Shown: in pieces, positions 48,363 to 58,288 of the stretch
Numbering within the stretch: position 1 is the first letter of the stretch
Layout: every line of letters begins with the position of its first letter
Assembly: GCF_022410515.1 (NCBI RefSeq)
Contig: NZ_JACSDI010000001.1
Span: 1 to 64,000 of the forward strand
Reading direction: 5' to 3'
DNA length: 64,000 nucleotides
From: Shewanella cutis
GTDB taxonomy: Bacteria; Pseudomonadota; Gammaproteobacteria; Enterobacterales; Shewanellaceae
Made by a program: the position numbers and the translations under genes
The notes under the pieces: model-generated
The model's database searches: none
What the model was told of the DNA's origin: nothing
Seen by the model: only the letters and a program-made list of their open reading frames with translations

Positions 48363-49151
48363 TTAATAGGCCTTTACGTAAATAGTTGAAAACGTCTCTG
48401 TTTGGTACAATTCCACTAATAATTCTTTGACCAATTCCATCAAGGCTAAAAAGGTCACCACCACCCCGGCGCGGCCTTCTTCGACGCTAAATAAACGCTC
48501 AAAGGGCGTAAACGTCTCGCTATTAAGCATGGCTAAAATTTGGCTCATGCGCTCGCGGGTAGATAACTGTTCACGCTTAACATGATGATCCTCATTGGCA
48601 TCGATACGTTTAAGCACTTCGCCAAAGGCGCGGGCGATTTCAAATAACGATACATCAGGCGGGATCACCAAAGGTTTAATATTCGGTGAAGGTGCCGCGG
48701 TCGCTTGAAACACATCGCGTTCAAGCCGAGGTAAATCATCAATTTTTTGCGAGGCTTCCTTGATCACCTCATAGGCCTTCAATTGACGGATCAACTGCGC
48801 CCGCGGATCTTCCTCCACTTCATCTTCCGCCACCATACGCGGCAGCAGCAAACGGGATTTAATCTCAGCTAGTGTTGCCGCCATGACCAAATAATCCGAG
48901 GCCAGTTCGATACGCGCCTGAGTGAGCATCGCGATATATTCTAAATATTGCGCGGTGATCTGCGAAATGGGTAAATCGACAACATCTAATTTTTGCTTAC
49001 GGATCAAATATAAAAGTAAGTCGAGCGGCCCTTCGAAGGACTCCAAGAACACTTCTAACGCCTCAGGTGGAATAAACAAATCCTGCGGCATTTCGGTCAT
49101 CGCCTGACCGCGAACAACGGCTAAGGGTAAACTTTGTTGCGTGCCCTGCAT
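48363..49151 (-). CDS. scpA: segregation and condensation protein A
   Basis: The 262-residue product contains the kleisin N-terminal motif FEGPLDLLLYLIRKQKLDVVDLPI and ASDYLVMAATLAEIKSRLLLP, then a C-terminal winged helix. It bridges the SMC-type heads with ScpB. The intergenic region upstream holds a TATAAT (49263-49268, minus strand). A TTGACA further up is too far (24 bp) for a normal promoter. Confidence 0.93.
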   Translation of the reverse strand: MQGTQQSLPLAVVRGQAMTEMPQDLFIPPEALEVFLESFEGPLDLLLYLIRKQKLDVVDLPISQITAQYLEYIAMLTQARIELASDYLVMAATLAEIKSRLLLPRMVAEDEVEEDPRAQLIRQLKAYEVIKEASQKIDDLPRLERDVFQATAAPSPNIKPLVIPPDVSLFEIARAFGEVLKRIDANEDHHVKREQLSTRERMSQILAMLNSETFTPFERLFSVEEGRAGVVVTFLALMELVKELLVELYQTETFSTIYVKAY

Positions 49152-49339
49152 CCGCTATCCCCATGTAAAACAATCGTTTTTAAACGGCTGTGATGACTGA
49201 CTCGAACCCGCAATGAGCACGGCTTAAGCTCGCTATGCAAGCGCCCCCACGCCAAACGCGCGATTATACCCGCAATTGAGCGGCGATAACACTGTCAAAT
49301 GATGGTTTTATCGCCTTAATATCTTAGGGTAAATCGCGG

Positions 49340-49960
49340 TTAGAGAAATGGGGTAACATCGCCCGCGCCTTCACGCAGCACTTCGAAACCATCTTCAGAC
49401 ATATCAATCACTGTGGTCGGCTTTTCACCTAAATAACCGCCGTGAATAATCACATCCACTTGATGCTCTAACAGGTCACGAATCTGTTCAGGATCAGACT
49501 CAGCAAAATCACTATTGGGCATCACCAAACTGGTCGACATCAGCGGCGCATCTAACGCCTCGAGCAACGCCAAGGCGATCACATTGTCTGGCACGCGGAT
49601 ACCAATGGTTTTCTTCTTGTCATTTTGCAGACGACGGGGCACTTCCTTGCTCGCCTTAAAAATAAAAGTGTACGGCCCTGGTGTGCAACTTTTTAAGATG
49701 CGGTAGGCCTGATTATCCACCTTGGCATAGGTCGCTAACTCGGATAAGTCGCGGCACATCAAGGAGAAATTATGATCGTGTTCGATTTGACGAATGCGGG
49801 TAATACGCGTCATCGCGTCTTTCTCACCGATCATGCAACCGAGGGCATAACCCGAATCGGTTGGATATACAATCACCCCACCGGACTTAAGCACAGCCAC
49901 GGCTTGACTAATCAAACGCGCCTGTGGATTTACTTCGTGTACATAAAAAAACTGACTCAT
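49340..49960 (-). CDS. yciO: YciO/Sua5/YrdC-family protein
   Basis: The 206-residue product has the YrdC-like fold signature (GGVIVYPTDSGYALGC, KRPGPYTFIF-like SCTPGPYTFIFKA, TIGIRVPDN). It is related to threonylcarbamoyl-AMP synthases, but YciO members are usually distinct from TsaC, and their physiological role is unsettled. Start at ATG 49960 (MSQFFYV), overlapping the rnm end. It lies with rnm, as in other Gammaproteobacteria. Confidence 0.88.
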   Translation of the reverse strand: MSQFFYVHEVNPQARLISQAVAVLKSGGVIVYPTDSGYALGCMIGEKDAMTRITRIRQIEHDHNFSLMCRDLSELATYAKVDNQAYRILKSCTPGPYTFIFKASKEVPRRLQNDKKKTIGIRVPDNVIALALLEALDAPLMSTSLVMPNSDFAESDPEQIRDLLEHQVDVIIHGGYLGEKPTTVIDMSEDGFEVLREGAGDVTPFL

Positions 49961-50817
49961 GGTCGTTCCACCCAAGATCCCGACTGCCAGACCCAATCAA
50001 TACCTTGAGGCTGGTAGAGATTTTTACCTAATTCAATCCAATTACTTGGAAAGTGAAAATCACTTCCTATCGATGCAAGCAACTGATTTTGGACACTCAG
50101 CGCCACTAAATTGGCCCTATCATCCACCGTTTGTTGGCCGAGCACCACTTCCATGGCATCCCCGCCTTCTGCTTTAAACTCCCGCACTAAACGCTTTAAC
50201 CATTTAGCCGACAACTTATAACCGCTCGGATGGGCCAATACCGCTAGCCCGCCCGCATTGTGGATCACCTTAATCGCGCTTGCCATATCACCCCAATTAT
50301 TGGGCACATAGCCAGTTTTACCGCGAGCTAAATAACGTTTGAACACACTTGGCATATCCACCGCGTGGCCATTATCGGCAAGCCAGCGCGCATAGTGACC
50401 ACGGCTTAAAGCGGCTCCTGCGGCAAGTTTTTTAGCGCCCTCATAGGCACCTTCAATCCCCGCCTTAGCCAAGCGATGGCCGATTTCTTCGGCGCGCTGC
50501 TCACGTAACTCACGCTGATGTGCTAAAAAGCCTAATAACTCGGCATGGGTCTCATCAAAATTGAGCGCCACAATGTGAATATCGTAACTATTCCAGCGAG
50601 TTGAGATCTCAACCCCAGAAATGAGTTTTAACGGTTCGGCCTGCGCTTGATTGAAGGCGCGGGCTTCACTTAAGCCTGCAACCGTATCGTGATCGGTAAT
50701 CGCAAATAACTGCACGCCCTTTTCAAGGGCTCTGGCGACCAGCTCGGACGGCGTGAGATGACCGTCGGATGCGGTCGTGTGGCTGTGCAAGTCAGCCAAT
50801 ATGCTTTGAGTATTCAT
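49957..50817 (-). CDS. rnm: PHP-domain phosphatase RNase AM (YciV/TrpH)
   Basis: The 286-residue product has PHP motifs: ADLHSHTTASDG, FAITDHDTVAG, SGVEIST, LAHPSGYK and GSDFHFPS. These bind the metal cluster. The E. coli homologue acts as a 5'-3' exonuclease and on 3',5'-nucleoside bisphosphates, and trims 5' ends of rRNA. It lies divergent from the trp operon, its classical position. Confidence 0.92.
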   Translation of the reverse strand: MNTQSILADLHSHTTASDGHLTPSELVARALEKGVQLFAITDHDTVAGLSEARAFNQAQAEPLKLISGVEISTRWNSYDIHIVALNFDETHAELLGFLAHQRELREQRAEEIGHRLAKAGIEGAYEGAKKLAAGAALSRGHYARWLADNGHAVDMPSVFKRYLARGKTGYVPNNWGDMASAIKVIHNAGGLAVLAHPSGYKLSAKWLKRLVREFKAEGGDAMEVVLGQQTVDDRANLVALSVQNQLLASIGSDFHFPSNWIELGKNLYQPQGIDWVWQSGSWVERP

Positions 50818-51000
50818 GCCGTTATTGTACGTGAATTTAAGATTAAATGTGCATTTATCTCACACTTTATCGAGTAGGAATGGCATTGGGTACAGTGATT
50901 TAGCGACGTTAATCCATCATTTTGAAAAATATTCAATTGACTTTCGCCTCAGGCTCATGTTTTCTATAGCTCAACTAACGAATTATTGAGACCCTTTTGA

Positions 51001-51057
51001 ATGACTCAGATTAACGCTTCTTTCAACATCATTTGGTGGTGGCACTTCCCAACTTAG
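51001..51057 (+). CDS. trpL: trp operon leader peptide
   Basis: An 18-residue frame, MTQINASFNIIWWWHFPT, has three consecutive Trp codons and is followed by an attenuator. Ribosome stalling at the Trp codons when Trp-tRNA is low would favour the antiterminator. The coding region for trpE starts 130 bases later. Confidence 0.93.
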   Translation: MTQINASFNIIWWWHFPT

Positions 51058-51103
51058 CGGGTAGTGTGAAGCTCTGTGCTCATTTGAAAGTAACAGAATC
51101 AAC

Positions 51104-51133
51104 AAAAAAGCCCGCAGAAATGCGGGCTTTTTT
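51104..51133 (+). terminator. trp attenuator
   Basis: Stem AAAAAAGCCCGC/GCGGGCTTTTTT (12 bp) with a 6-nt loop, ending in a U-tract. An upstream segment (51057-51070, GCGGGTAG) could compete for pairing with the first arm and serve as antiterminator. Confidence 0.88.
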
Positions 51134-51186
51134 GTTGGTGCGAAAAATGTCTGCAACGCGGTAAACGGATAAAAAGCGAGATAAGC

Positions 51187-52881
51187 ATGACCCTAAAGAC
51201 ATTTAATCAGGTTACCCAAGTTGATGGCGAAAATTTTGCCTCGTCTCAACAGACATTCGCACGCTCACATTCGCTTAAGGCAACGCTGGCATACCATAGC
51301 GATCCACTGCGTCTGTACCAGCACATCACCCAAGATGCGCCCCATACCATGTTGTTAGAATCAGCGGAAATCAATAGTAAGGAAAATCTTAAAAGCATGG
51401 TGATGACCCATGCGGCGCTGATGATCCGCTGCGATGGTTATCGTTTACGCTTTAGCGCACTGAGTGACAATGGCGTCAGTTTACTCGCCCCCATCGAGCA
51501 ATTTTTTACTGCTCGCTCAAGCCAAACTCAATGCCAACACGATGGCCATAGCCTAATAGTCACGCTGCAAAAAGATACTGAACTTAAGGATGAAGATGCA
51601 CGCTTAAAATCCACCTCGCCCCTCGATGGTTTGCGCTTGTTTGTAAAGCATATCGACTGTGGTCAGACGCCAGCATTCGAAGACTTATTTTTAGGTGGCG
51701 TGCTTTCCTACGATTTGATTGATACCGTCGAGCCGCTGCCAGAAGCCCCTAATGGTGCAAATGATTGTCCTGATTATTTATTTTATCTCGCCGAAACCTT
51801 AATTCTTATCGATCACAAGCAAAAACAAGCCGAGATTATCACCCACAACTTCAGTGAAGGCGCAGCACAACATTCCGAGGTGACCCAAGCCTTAGCCGAG
51901 CGAGTTGAAAACATCCGCGCCCAATGTGAAGCCTTAGCCAAGAGTGCAACACCTACGCCCGCCCTTGTTGGCATAACGGCCACAGAGCAAGTGAATGTCA
52001 GTGATGAGGCCTTTAAACAAACTGTTATCGATTTAAAAGAACACATTATTGCCGGCGATATCTTCCAAGTGGTGCCTTCTCGCAGTTTTAGCCTGCCCTG
52101 CCCGAATACCTTAGGTGCTTACCGCGCGCTGCGATTAACCAACCCCAGCCCCTATATGTTTTATTTTAGGGGCCATGATTTCACCCTGTTTGGCGCCTCG
52201 CCCGAGAGTGCGCTGAAATATGAAGCCAGCAATAATCAGGTCGAAGTCTACCCGATTGCAGGCACTCGTAAACGCGGCAAAACCGCCAGCGGCGAGATTG
52301 ATTTCGACCTCGATAGCCGTATCGAACTCGAATTGCGTTTGGATAAAAAAGAGTTATCTGAACATTTAATGCTGGTCGATTTGGCTCGCAACGATATCGC
52401 CCGTATCAGCCAAAGCGGCAGCCGCAAAGTTGCCGAGTTACTTAAAGTCGACCGTTATTCCCACGTGATGCACTTAGTCAGCCGCGTTACAGGCCAATTA
52501 CGCCAAGACTTAGATGCGCTCCACGCCTACCAAGCCTGCATGAACATGGGCACTTTAGTTGGTGCGCCCAAAGTACGTGCTTCGCAATTAGTGCGTCATG
52601 CAGAAAAGACCCGCCGAGGCAGCTATGGCGGCGCCGTAGGTTACCTCAACGCCCTTGGCGATATGGACACCTGCATAGTGATCCGCTCCGCCTTTGTGAA
52701 AGACGGTGTAGCCCATATCCAAGCGGGAGCTGGCGTGGTGTTTGACTCCGATCCCCAAAGTGAAGCCGATGAAACCCGCCAAAAGGCGCAGGCGGTGATT
52801 TCGGCCATCAAAATGGGCGCAGGCTTGGATGAAACCCACCAAGTATCTGCCAATACTCAAACAACAGTGCAGCAAGGATAA
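51187..52881 (+). CDS. trpE: anthranilate synthase component I
   Basis: The 564-residue product has an N-terminal LLESAEI (Trp feedback-site region) and the chorismate-binding C-terminal domain with YPIAGTRKRGK, LVDLARNDIARI and GAPKVRA...RRGSYGGAVGYL. It converts chorismate to anthranilate with TrpG. First structural gene of the operon, under attenuation. Confidence 0.97.
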   Translation: MTLKTFNQVTQVDGENFASSQQTFARSHSLKATLAYHSDPLRLYQHITQDAPHTMLLESAEINSKENLKSMVMTHAALMIRCDGYRLRFSALSDNGVSLLAPIEQFFTARSSQTQCQHDGHSLIVTLQKDTELKDEDARLKSTSPLDGLRLFVKHIDCGQTPAFEDLFLGGVLSYDLIDTVEPLPEAPNGANDCPDYLFYLAETLILIDHKQKQAEIITHNFSEGAAQHSEVTQALAERVENIRAQCEALAKSATPTPALVGITATEQVNVSDEAFKQTVIDLKEHIIAGDIFQVVPSRSFSLPCPNTLGAYRALRLTNPSPYMFYFRGHDFTLFGASPESALKYEASNNQVEVYPIAGTRKRGKTASGEIDFDLDSRIELELRLDKKELSEHLMLVDLARNDIARISQSGSRKVAELLKVDRYSHVMHLVSRVTGQLRQDLDALHAYQACMNMGTLVGAPKVRASQLVRHAEKTRRGSYGGAVGYLNALGDMDTCIVIRSAFVKDGVAHIQAGAGVVFDSDPQSEADETRQKAQAVISAIKMGAGLDETHQVSANTQTTVQQG

Positions 52882-52891
52882 GGAGCCAAAC

Positions 52892-53500
52892 ATGAAACTC
52901 TATTTACTCGATAACTTTGACTCCTTCACCTACAACTTAGTCGACCAATTTAGAAGCCTTGGCTGTGAAGTGGTGATCTACCGTAACGATGTTGCCGCCG
53001 ACTATATTGCCGACAAGCTGTTGGCGGAAACCGAGCCTAGCGCCTTAGTCTTATCGCCAGGCCCAGGTGCACCCCATGAAGCGGGCTCCATGATGGCGCT
53101 AATAGACAAAGTCGCGGGCAAAGTGCCTATGCTGGGGATCTGCCTGGGTCATCAAGCCATGGTGGAATATTACGGCGGTAAAGTGGAGCGCGCGCCTTTT
53201 GTGGTGCACGGTAAAGCCAGCCCCACCTTCCATAATGGTAAAGGCGTGTTTGCTAACTTACCTTCGCCCTTACCTGTCGCCCGCTACCACAGCTTAGTAG
53301 CCACAAAAGTACCTGATTGTCTTGATGTTATTGCCACCACCGATGATATGCCTATGGCAATTTTGCATGCCAAACACAGGGCGGTAGGTTTTCAGTTTCA
53401 TCCCGAATCCATCCTCACCACCTTAGGCAGCACATTGTTAACCCAAACTTTAGTCTATTTGACCCAAGCAATGACAAGTCACCACGCAGGAGCTAAATAA
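52892..53500 (+). CDS. trpG: anthranilate synthase component II (glutamine amidotransferase)
   Basis: The 202-residue product (ATG 52892, SD AGGAG) has the amidotransferase nucleophile Cys84 in GICLGHQ and the His/Glu in FHPES. It supplies ammonia to TrpE. Here it is a separate gene, not fused to trpD as in E. coli. Overlaps trpD by one base (TAATG). Confidence 0.96.
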   Translation: MKLYLLDNFDSFTYNLVDQFRSLGCEVVIYRNDVAADYIADKLLAETEPSALVLSPGPGAPHEAGSMMALIDKVAGKVPMLGICLGHQAMVEYYGGKVERAPFVVHGKASPTFHNGKGVFANLPSPLPVARYHSLVATKVPDCLDVIATTDDMPMAILHAKHRAVGFQFHPESILTTLGSTLLTQTLVYLTQAMTSHHAGAK

Positions 53501-54543
53501 TGAGTACGACATCAATCCAGCCCCTGCTCGATATTTTGTTTCAGGGCAAGGCATTAACCCGCGAGCAAACCGCCAGCCTCTTTAGCGCCCTTATCCAAGG
53601 TGAAATGAATGAAACCGTGATGGCTGGCATGTTAATGGCCCTTAAAATTCGCGGCGAAACCATTGCTGAAATCAGTGGCGCCGCCGATGCGATGCGCGCT
53701 GCGGCTAAACCTTTCCCTTTTCCCGCATCTAAGCGGACTGAAGGGATTATCGATATTGTCGGTACCGGTGGTGATGGTTTTAATACCATCAATATTTCTA
53801 CCACTGCCGCCTTCGTCGCCGCAGCCGCTGGTGCAAAAGTGGCGAAACACGGTAATCGCTCCGTCTCGAGCAAATCGGGCTCGTCAGATTTACTCGCCCA
53901 ATTTGGCATCGATTTAACCATGTCACCCGAGCTTGCAAGCCACTGCCTCGAATCACTCAATCTGTGCTTTCTGTTCGCGCCCCACTACCATGGCGGCGTA
54001 AAGCATGCAGTGCCCGTACGCCAAGCGCTTAAAACTCGCACCTTATTCAATGTGTTAGGGCCATTGATTAACCCAGCGCGCCCCGAATTTATGCTGCTCG
54101 GGGTCTACAGCCCAGAACTGGTGACACCCATCGCCCGCGTGCTGCAAGCCCTTGGTACCCAAAGAGCCATGGTGGTACACGGCAGTGGTTTAGATGAAGT
54201 CGCGCTCCATGGCAGCACACAGGTCGCCGAGCTTAAAGACGGTGAGATTATTGAATATCAATTAACACCAGCGGATTTTGGTGTGCCACAAGACCAAATT
54301 AGCGAACTTGAAGGCGGAGAGCCTGCGCAAAACGCCCAGATCACGCAATCTATTTTGCAAGGACAAGGCAGCGATGCCCACACCCATGCGGTTGCCATCA
54401 ATGCGGGTTGTGCCTTATATCTGAGTGGCCGGGCGGAGTCAGTAAAAATGGGGACAGCCCTTGCACTCAGCACCATAAAAAGCGGCAAAGCCTTTGAATT
54501 ACTGAATAAGCTCGCTACAGTCAGCAGCGAAGCACAGGAATAA
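53500..54543 (+). CDS. trpD: anthranilate phosphoribosyltransferase
   Basis: The 347-residue product shows the GTGGDGFNTINIST motif, KHGNRSVSSKSGSSDLL and the C-terminal Ala-rich part. It joins anthranilate to PRPP. Start and stop overlap its neighbours by one base each, so translation is coupled with trpG and trpCF. Confidence 0.97.
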   Translation: MSTTSIQPLLDILFQGKALTREQTASLFSALIQGEMNETVMAGMLMALKIRGETIAEISGAADAMRAAAKPFPFPASKRTEGIIDIVGTGGDGFNTINISTTAAFVAAAAGAKVAKHGNRSVSSKSGSSDLLAQFGIDLTMSPELASHCLESLNLCFLFAPHYHGGVKHAVPVRQALKTRTLFNVLGPLINPARPEFMLLGVYSPELVTPIARVLQALGTQRAMVVHGSGLDEVALHGSTQVAELKDGEIIEYQLTPADFGVPQDQISELEGGEPAQNAQITQSILQGQGSDAHTHAVAINAGCALYLSGRAESVKMGTALALSTIKSGKAFELLNKLATVSSEAQE

Positions 54544-56030
54544 TGACCATGGCACAGGTTCAACAACCCGACGCAAATCGCTCGCAAGATAATCAAACAT
54601 CACTGGATGTAAGGGGTAGCATGCAAACCAGCACTACAAAAGCCAACGTTTTAACCCGTATCGTCGATACCAAGGCCGCCCATATCGCCGCCCTTAAGTT
54701 GCGCTTTCCTGAAGACAGCTTAACCCCCAAGATCTCGGACCGTAGTCTATTTGCCGCGTTAAAAGCCACTAAGGCTGGCTATATTTTAGAGTGCAAAAAA
54801 GCCAGTCCCTCCAAAGGCTTAATCCGTAAAGACTTTGATGTCGAAGCCATCGCCTCGATTTATACCAAGTATGCTGCGGGGATCTCGGTATTAACCGATG
54901 AGCAATTTTTCCAAGGTGATATGGACTATATCCCTAAAGTGCGGGCAAAAGTGAGCCAACCGATTCTGTGTAAAGACTTTTTTGTTGATGAGTATCAAAT
55001 CAAATTAGCGGCCCATCAGGGCGCCGATGCGATTCTGTTAATGCTCTCAGTGCTCGATGATAAGCGATATCAGCAACTTGCCAGTGAAGCGGCCAAATAT
55101 CAACTCGATGTATTAACCGAAGTCAGCAATGAGGAAGAACTTAAGCGCGCTATCGCCTTAAATGCACCTATTATTGGCATAAATAACCGTAACTTACGGG
55201 ATTTAAGTACTGATCTTGCCACCACAGAGGCCTTAGCGCCCCATATTGGCAGTGATCGCGTGGTGATCAGCGAATCAGGGATTTACACCAATGACCAAGT
55301 GCGCCGCTTAAGTCCACTGGTCGATGGCTTCTTGGTCGGCAGCTCGATTATGGCCGAAGAAGATATTGATTTAGCCTGTCGTAAATTGATCTTCGGTCAC
55401 AATAAAGTCTGCGGCCTCACCCGCCTTGAGGATATTGAAGCGGCGGCCAATGCGGGCGCTGTTTTTGCTGGGCTCATCTTTGCTGAAAAATCGCCACGAG
55501 CGGTAAGCCAAGAAGCAGCCAGAAACCTTGTACAGCAATACCGCGCAGCCAAATTGCCCGCCATTGAATTTGTCGGGGTGTTTGTTAACAGCGAGCCAGA
55601 GCTGATCGCAAGTATCGCCAAAGCATGTGATTTAGCCGCCGTGCAACTGCATGGCAGTGAAACCGAGTTAGAAATCAGTGAACTTGCTCAATTGTTACAA
55701 CAAGCTGGACTTAAGACTCACATTTGGAAAGCGGTCAGTGTTGACGCCAACAGCGGCGAACTCGGTGCCATGCCCAAAGGAGTACAGCGTTATCTGTTTG
55801 ATAGTAAAAATAATGCAGGTTTTGGTGGCACGGGGCAGCCCTTTAATTGGCACTTACCTCTTGCCCATAAAGCAAAAGCCTTACTGGCTGGCGGTCTTAA
55901 TGCCAGCAATGCCGCCAACGCCAATGCCCAAGGATTTTACGGTTTAGATTTTAATTCTGGCCTCGAAACCGCCCCCGGCGTTAAATCTGCAGAACAGATC
56001 CAAACAGCCTTTGCCCAATTAAGGCTCTGA
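54543..56030 (+). CDS. trpCF: bifunctional indole-3-glycerol phosphate synthase / PRA isomerase
   Basis: The 495-residue product has the TrpC half (ILECKKASPSKG, CKDFFVDEYQI, ISESGI) and the TrpF half (KVCGLTRLEDIEAA, GVFVN, VQLHGSE, LAGGLN). It carries out two successive steps of tryptophan synthesis. The first 26 residues before MQTSTTKAN look non-conserved, so the real start may be at that Met (54621). Confidence 0.95.
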   Translation: MTMAQVQQPDANRSQDNQTSLDVRGSMQTSTTKANVLTRIVDTKAAHIAALKLRFPEDSLTPKISDRSLFAALKATKAGYILECKKASPSKGLIRKDFDVEAIASIYTKYAAGISVLTDEQFFQGDMDYIPKVRAKVSQPILCKDFFVDEYQIKLAAHQGADAILLMLSVLDDKRYQQLASEAAKYQLDVLTEVSNEEELKRAIALNAPIIGINNRNLRDLSTDLATTEALAPHIGSDRVVISESGIYTNDQVRRLSPLVDGFLVGSSIMAEEDIDLACRKLIFGHNKVCGLTRLEDIEAAANAGAVFAGLIFAEKSPRAVSQEAARNLVQQYRAAKLPAIEFVGVFVNSEPELIASIAKACDLAAVQLHGSETELEISELAQLLQQAGLKTHIWKAVSVDANSGELGAMPKGVQRYLFDSKNNAGFGGTGQPFNWHLPLAHKAKALLAGGLNASNAANANAQGFYGLDFNSGLETAPGVKSAEQIQTAFAQLRL

Positions 56031-56147
56031 TCCGACTAAAGCGCATTTAAGCGATGTTTAGCACCCATTAAGCAGAAAAGATTGATACATCGATAGCCGT
56101 TAATAACCAACGCTATCGAAATAAATGAATAGGATAAGGAACAAGGT

Positions 56148-57338
56148 ATGTCACAGTTAAAGCTTAACCCTTATTTCGGCGAATACGGTGGTATGTATGT
56201 ACCACAGATTTTAGTCCCAGCCCTCAAGCAACTCGAAAGTGCCTTTGTTGAAGCGCAAACCGATGAGTCCTTCCAAGCCGAGTTTACTGACTTACTAAAA
56301 AACTACGCGGGTCGCCCTACTGCACTCACCTTAACCCGCAATTTAAGCCCTAACCCTATGGTGAAAATCTACCTTAAGCGGGAAGATTTACTCCATGGCG
56401 GTGCCCATAAAACCAACCAGGTATTGGGCCAAGCATTATTAGCTAAGCGTATGGGTAAAAAGGAAATTATTGCCGAAACCGGCGCGGGCCAACACGGTGT
56501 TGCCACGGCTCTGGCCTGTGCACTGCTCGGGTTAAAATGTAAAGTGTATATGGGCGCGAAAGACGTGGCCCGCCAATCTCCCAACGTATTTAGAATGCGG
56601 CTGATGGGCGCGGAGGTTATCCCTGTGACTTCGGGTTCTGCCACCTTAAAAGATGCCTGCAACGAGGCGATGCGCGACTGGTCAGGTAGCTATGAAAAGG
56701 CTCACTACCTTTTAGGTACTGCAGCAGGACCACATCCGTTCCCGACCATCGTACGTGAATTCCAACGTATTATTGGTGAAGAAACCAAAAAACAAATACT
56801 TGAGCGCGAAGGTCGCCTGCCCGATGCGGTGATCGCCTGTGTCGGCGGTGGCTCTAATGCCATTGGTATGTTTGCCGACTTTATAGATGAAACCAATGTC
56901 GAGCTGATTGGCGTCGAGCCTGCGGGTAAAGGTATTGATACCCATATGCATGGCGCGCCGTTAAAGCACGGTAAAACGGGGATTTTCTTTGGCATGAAAG
57001 CACCACTCATGCAGGACCGCGAGGGCCAAATCGAAGAATCTTACTCAATTTCGGCAGGCCTTGACTTCCCATCCGTTGGCCCGCAACACGCCCATTTGAA
57101 CGCCATCGGCCGTGCCCGCTATGAATCGGCCACAGACGATGAAGCCCTAGAAGCCTTCCAACTGCTCGCGCGCTGTGAAGGGATTATTCCGGCGCTCGAA
57201 TCGGCCCACGCCCTCGCCTATGCACTGCGTCTGGCGAAAGAGTGCACTAAAGAAACCATTTTGGTTGTCAACCTCTCAGGCCGAGGCGATAAGGATATTT
57301 TCACTGTGTCAGACATTTTAAACGGTAAAGAGGAATAA
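56148..57338 (+). CDS. trpB: tryptophan synthase beta chain
   Basis: The 396-residue product has the PLP Lys88 in [24 protein letters not shown], and the GGGSNAIG phosphate-binding loop. It condenses indole with serine. A 117-base gap separates it from trpCF, holding an AGGATAAGGAA ribosome site. Confidence 0.97.
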   Translation: MSQLKLNPYFGEYGGMYVPQILVPALKQLESAFVEAQTDESFQAEFTDLLKNYAGRPTALTLTRNLSPNPMVKIYLKREDLLHGGAHKTNQVLGQALLAKRMGKKEIIAETGAGQHGVATALACALLGLKCKVYMGAKDVARQSPNVFRMRLMGAEVIPVTSGSATLKDACNEAMRDWSGSYEKAHYLLGTAAGPHPFPTIVREFQRIIGEETKKQILEREGRLPDAVIACVGGGSNAIGMFADFIDETNVELIGVEPAGKGIDTHMHGAPLKHGKTGIFFGMKAPLMQDREGQIEESYSISAGLDFPSVGPQHAHLNAIGRARYESATDDEALEAFQLLARCEGIIPALESAHALAYALRLAKECTKETILVVNLSGRGDKDIFTVSDILNGKEE

Positions 57339-57343
57339 CTAAG

Positions 57344-58180
57344 ATGAACAGCATTTCTAACCAAACTATCCCTCATCATGCCAGCCGTTATCAAGTAGCG
57401 TTTAGCCGTTTAAAAGCCGAAGGCCGTGGCGCCTTTGTGCCCTTTGTCACCTTAGGCGATCCTAGTCCTGAGCTGTCACTTAAGATTATCGACACCCTAG
57501 TGCAAAACGGTGCCGATGCGCTGGAGCTGGGCTTTCCTTTCTCCGATCCGCTCGCCGATGGTCCCGTGATCCAAGGCGCAAACCTCAGAGCCTTAGCCGC
57601 GGGTACAACGCCCACGCAGTGCTTCAGCCTATTAGCGCAAATTCGCGCTAAATACCCAGAGTTGCCGATTGGGTTATTGCTATATGCAAACCTCGTATTT
57701 GCCAATGGTATCGATGCTTTTTATGCCAAAGCGCAGCAAGCGGGCGTGGATTCAGTGTTAATTGCCGATGTGCCAGTAGAAGAAGCCACGCCTTTTATCC
57801 AAGCAGCCAAAGCCCATGGCATTGCGCCCATTTTTATTGCGCCGCCCAATGTCGACAGCGACACCCTTGCGAAGGTCAGCCAAAGTGGTGAAGGTTATAC
57901 TTATTTGCTGTCGCGCGCTGGCGTAACGGGTACCGACACTAAAGCTGGTACGCCTGTCGAAGAGATATTAGCCAAATTACAAGAGTTTAATGCCCCGCCG
58001 CCGCTATTAGGTTTTGGGATTGCCGAACCTGCTCAAGTGAGCGCCGCCATCAAAGCAGGCGCTGCAGGTGCAATCTCTGGCTCAGCGGTGGTGAAAATTA
58101 TCGAAACTCATCAACAGGATGAAGTGAAACTGCTCGCAGCATTAGGCGAATTTACCCGCGACATGAAAGCGGCAACCTAA
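57344..58180 (+). CDS. trpA: tryptophan synthase alpha chain
   Basis: The 278-residue TIM barrel has the catalytic Glu61 ([10 protein letters not shown]) and Asp72 (LADGP), and the C-terminal [10 protein letters not shown] phosphate-binding segment. It releases indole from indole-glycerol phosphate for TrpB. Five bases after trpB; last gene of the operon. Confidence 0.97.
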   Translation: MNSISNQTIPHHASRYQVAFSRLKAEGRGAFVPFVTLGDPSPELSLKIIDTLVQNGADALELGFPFSDPLADGPVIQGANLRALAAGTTPTQCFSLLAQIRAKYPELPIGLLLYANLVFANGIDAFYAKAQQAGVDSVLIADVPVEEATPFIQAAKAHGIAPIFIAPPNVDSDTLAKVSQSGEGYTYLLSRAGVTGTDTKAGTPVEEILAKLQEFNAPPPLLGFGIAEPAQVSAAIKAGAAGAISGSAVVKIIETHQQDEVKLLAALGEFTRDMKAAT

Positions 58181-58233
58181 TCGATAACAACAACTTAGTC
58201 GATAATAACAACTTAGTCGATAACAACAATCTG
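58181..58233 (+). repeat. 18-bp tandem repeat, three units
   Basis: Units start at 58181, 58199 and 58217 with the motif TCGATAACAACAACTTAG; unit 2 has one change and unit 3 is partly degenerate and 17 bp long. It begins directly after the trpA stop. Confidence 0.85.
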
Positions 58234-58240
58234 TTTACCC

Positions 58241-58275
58241 CATGAGCACAGGCCTCTTGAGCGCCAGTGCTCATG
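58241..58275. terminator. hairpin between trpA and esterase gene
   Basis: 9-bp stem CATGAGCAC/GTGCTCATG with a long loop that contains GGC/GCC. Only a weak T-run (TTTAT) follows. Could terminate the convergent transcripts. Confidence 0.45.
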
Positions 58276-58288
58276 TTTATAAAACAGC

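Noticed and set aside
49190..49260. tRNA-like GGTTCGAGTC sequence upstream of scpA
   Set aside because: It resembles a T-arm, but no acceptor stem, D-arm or anticodon arm can be formed around it.
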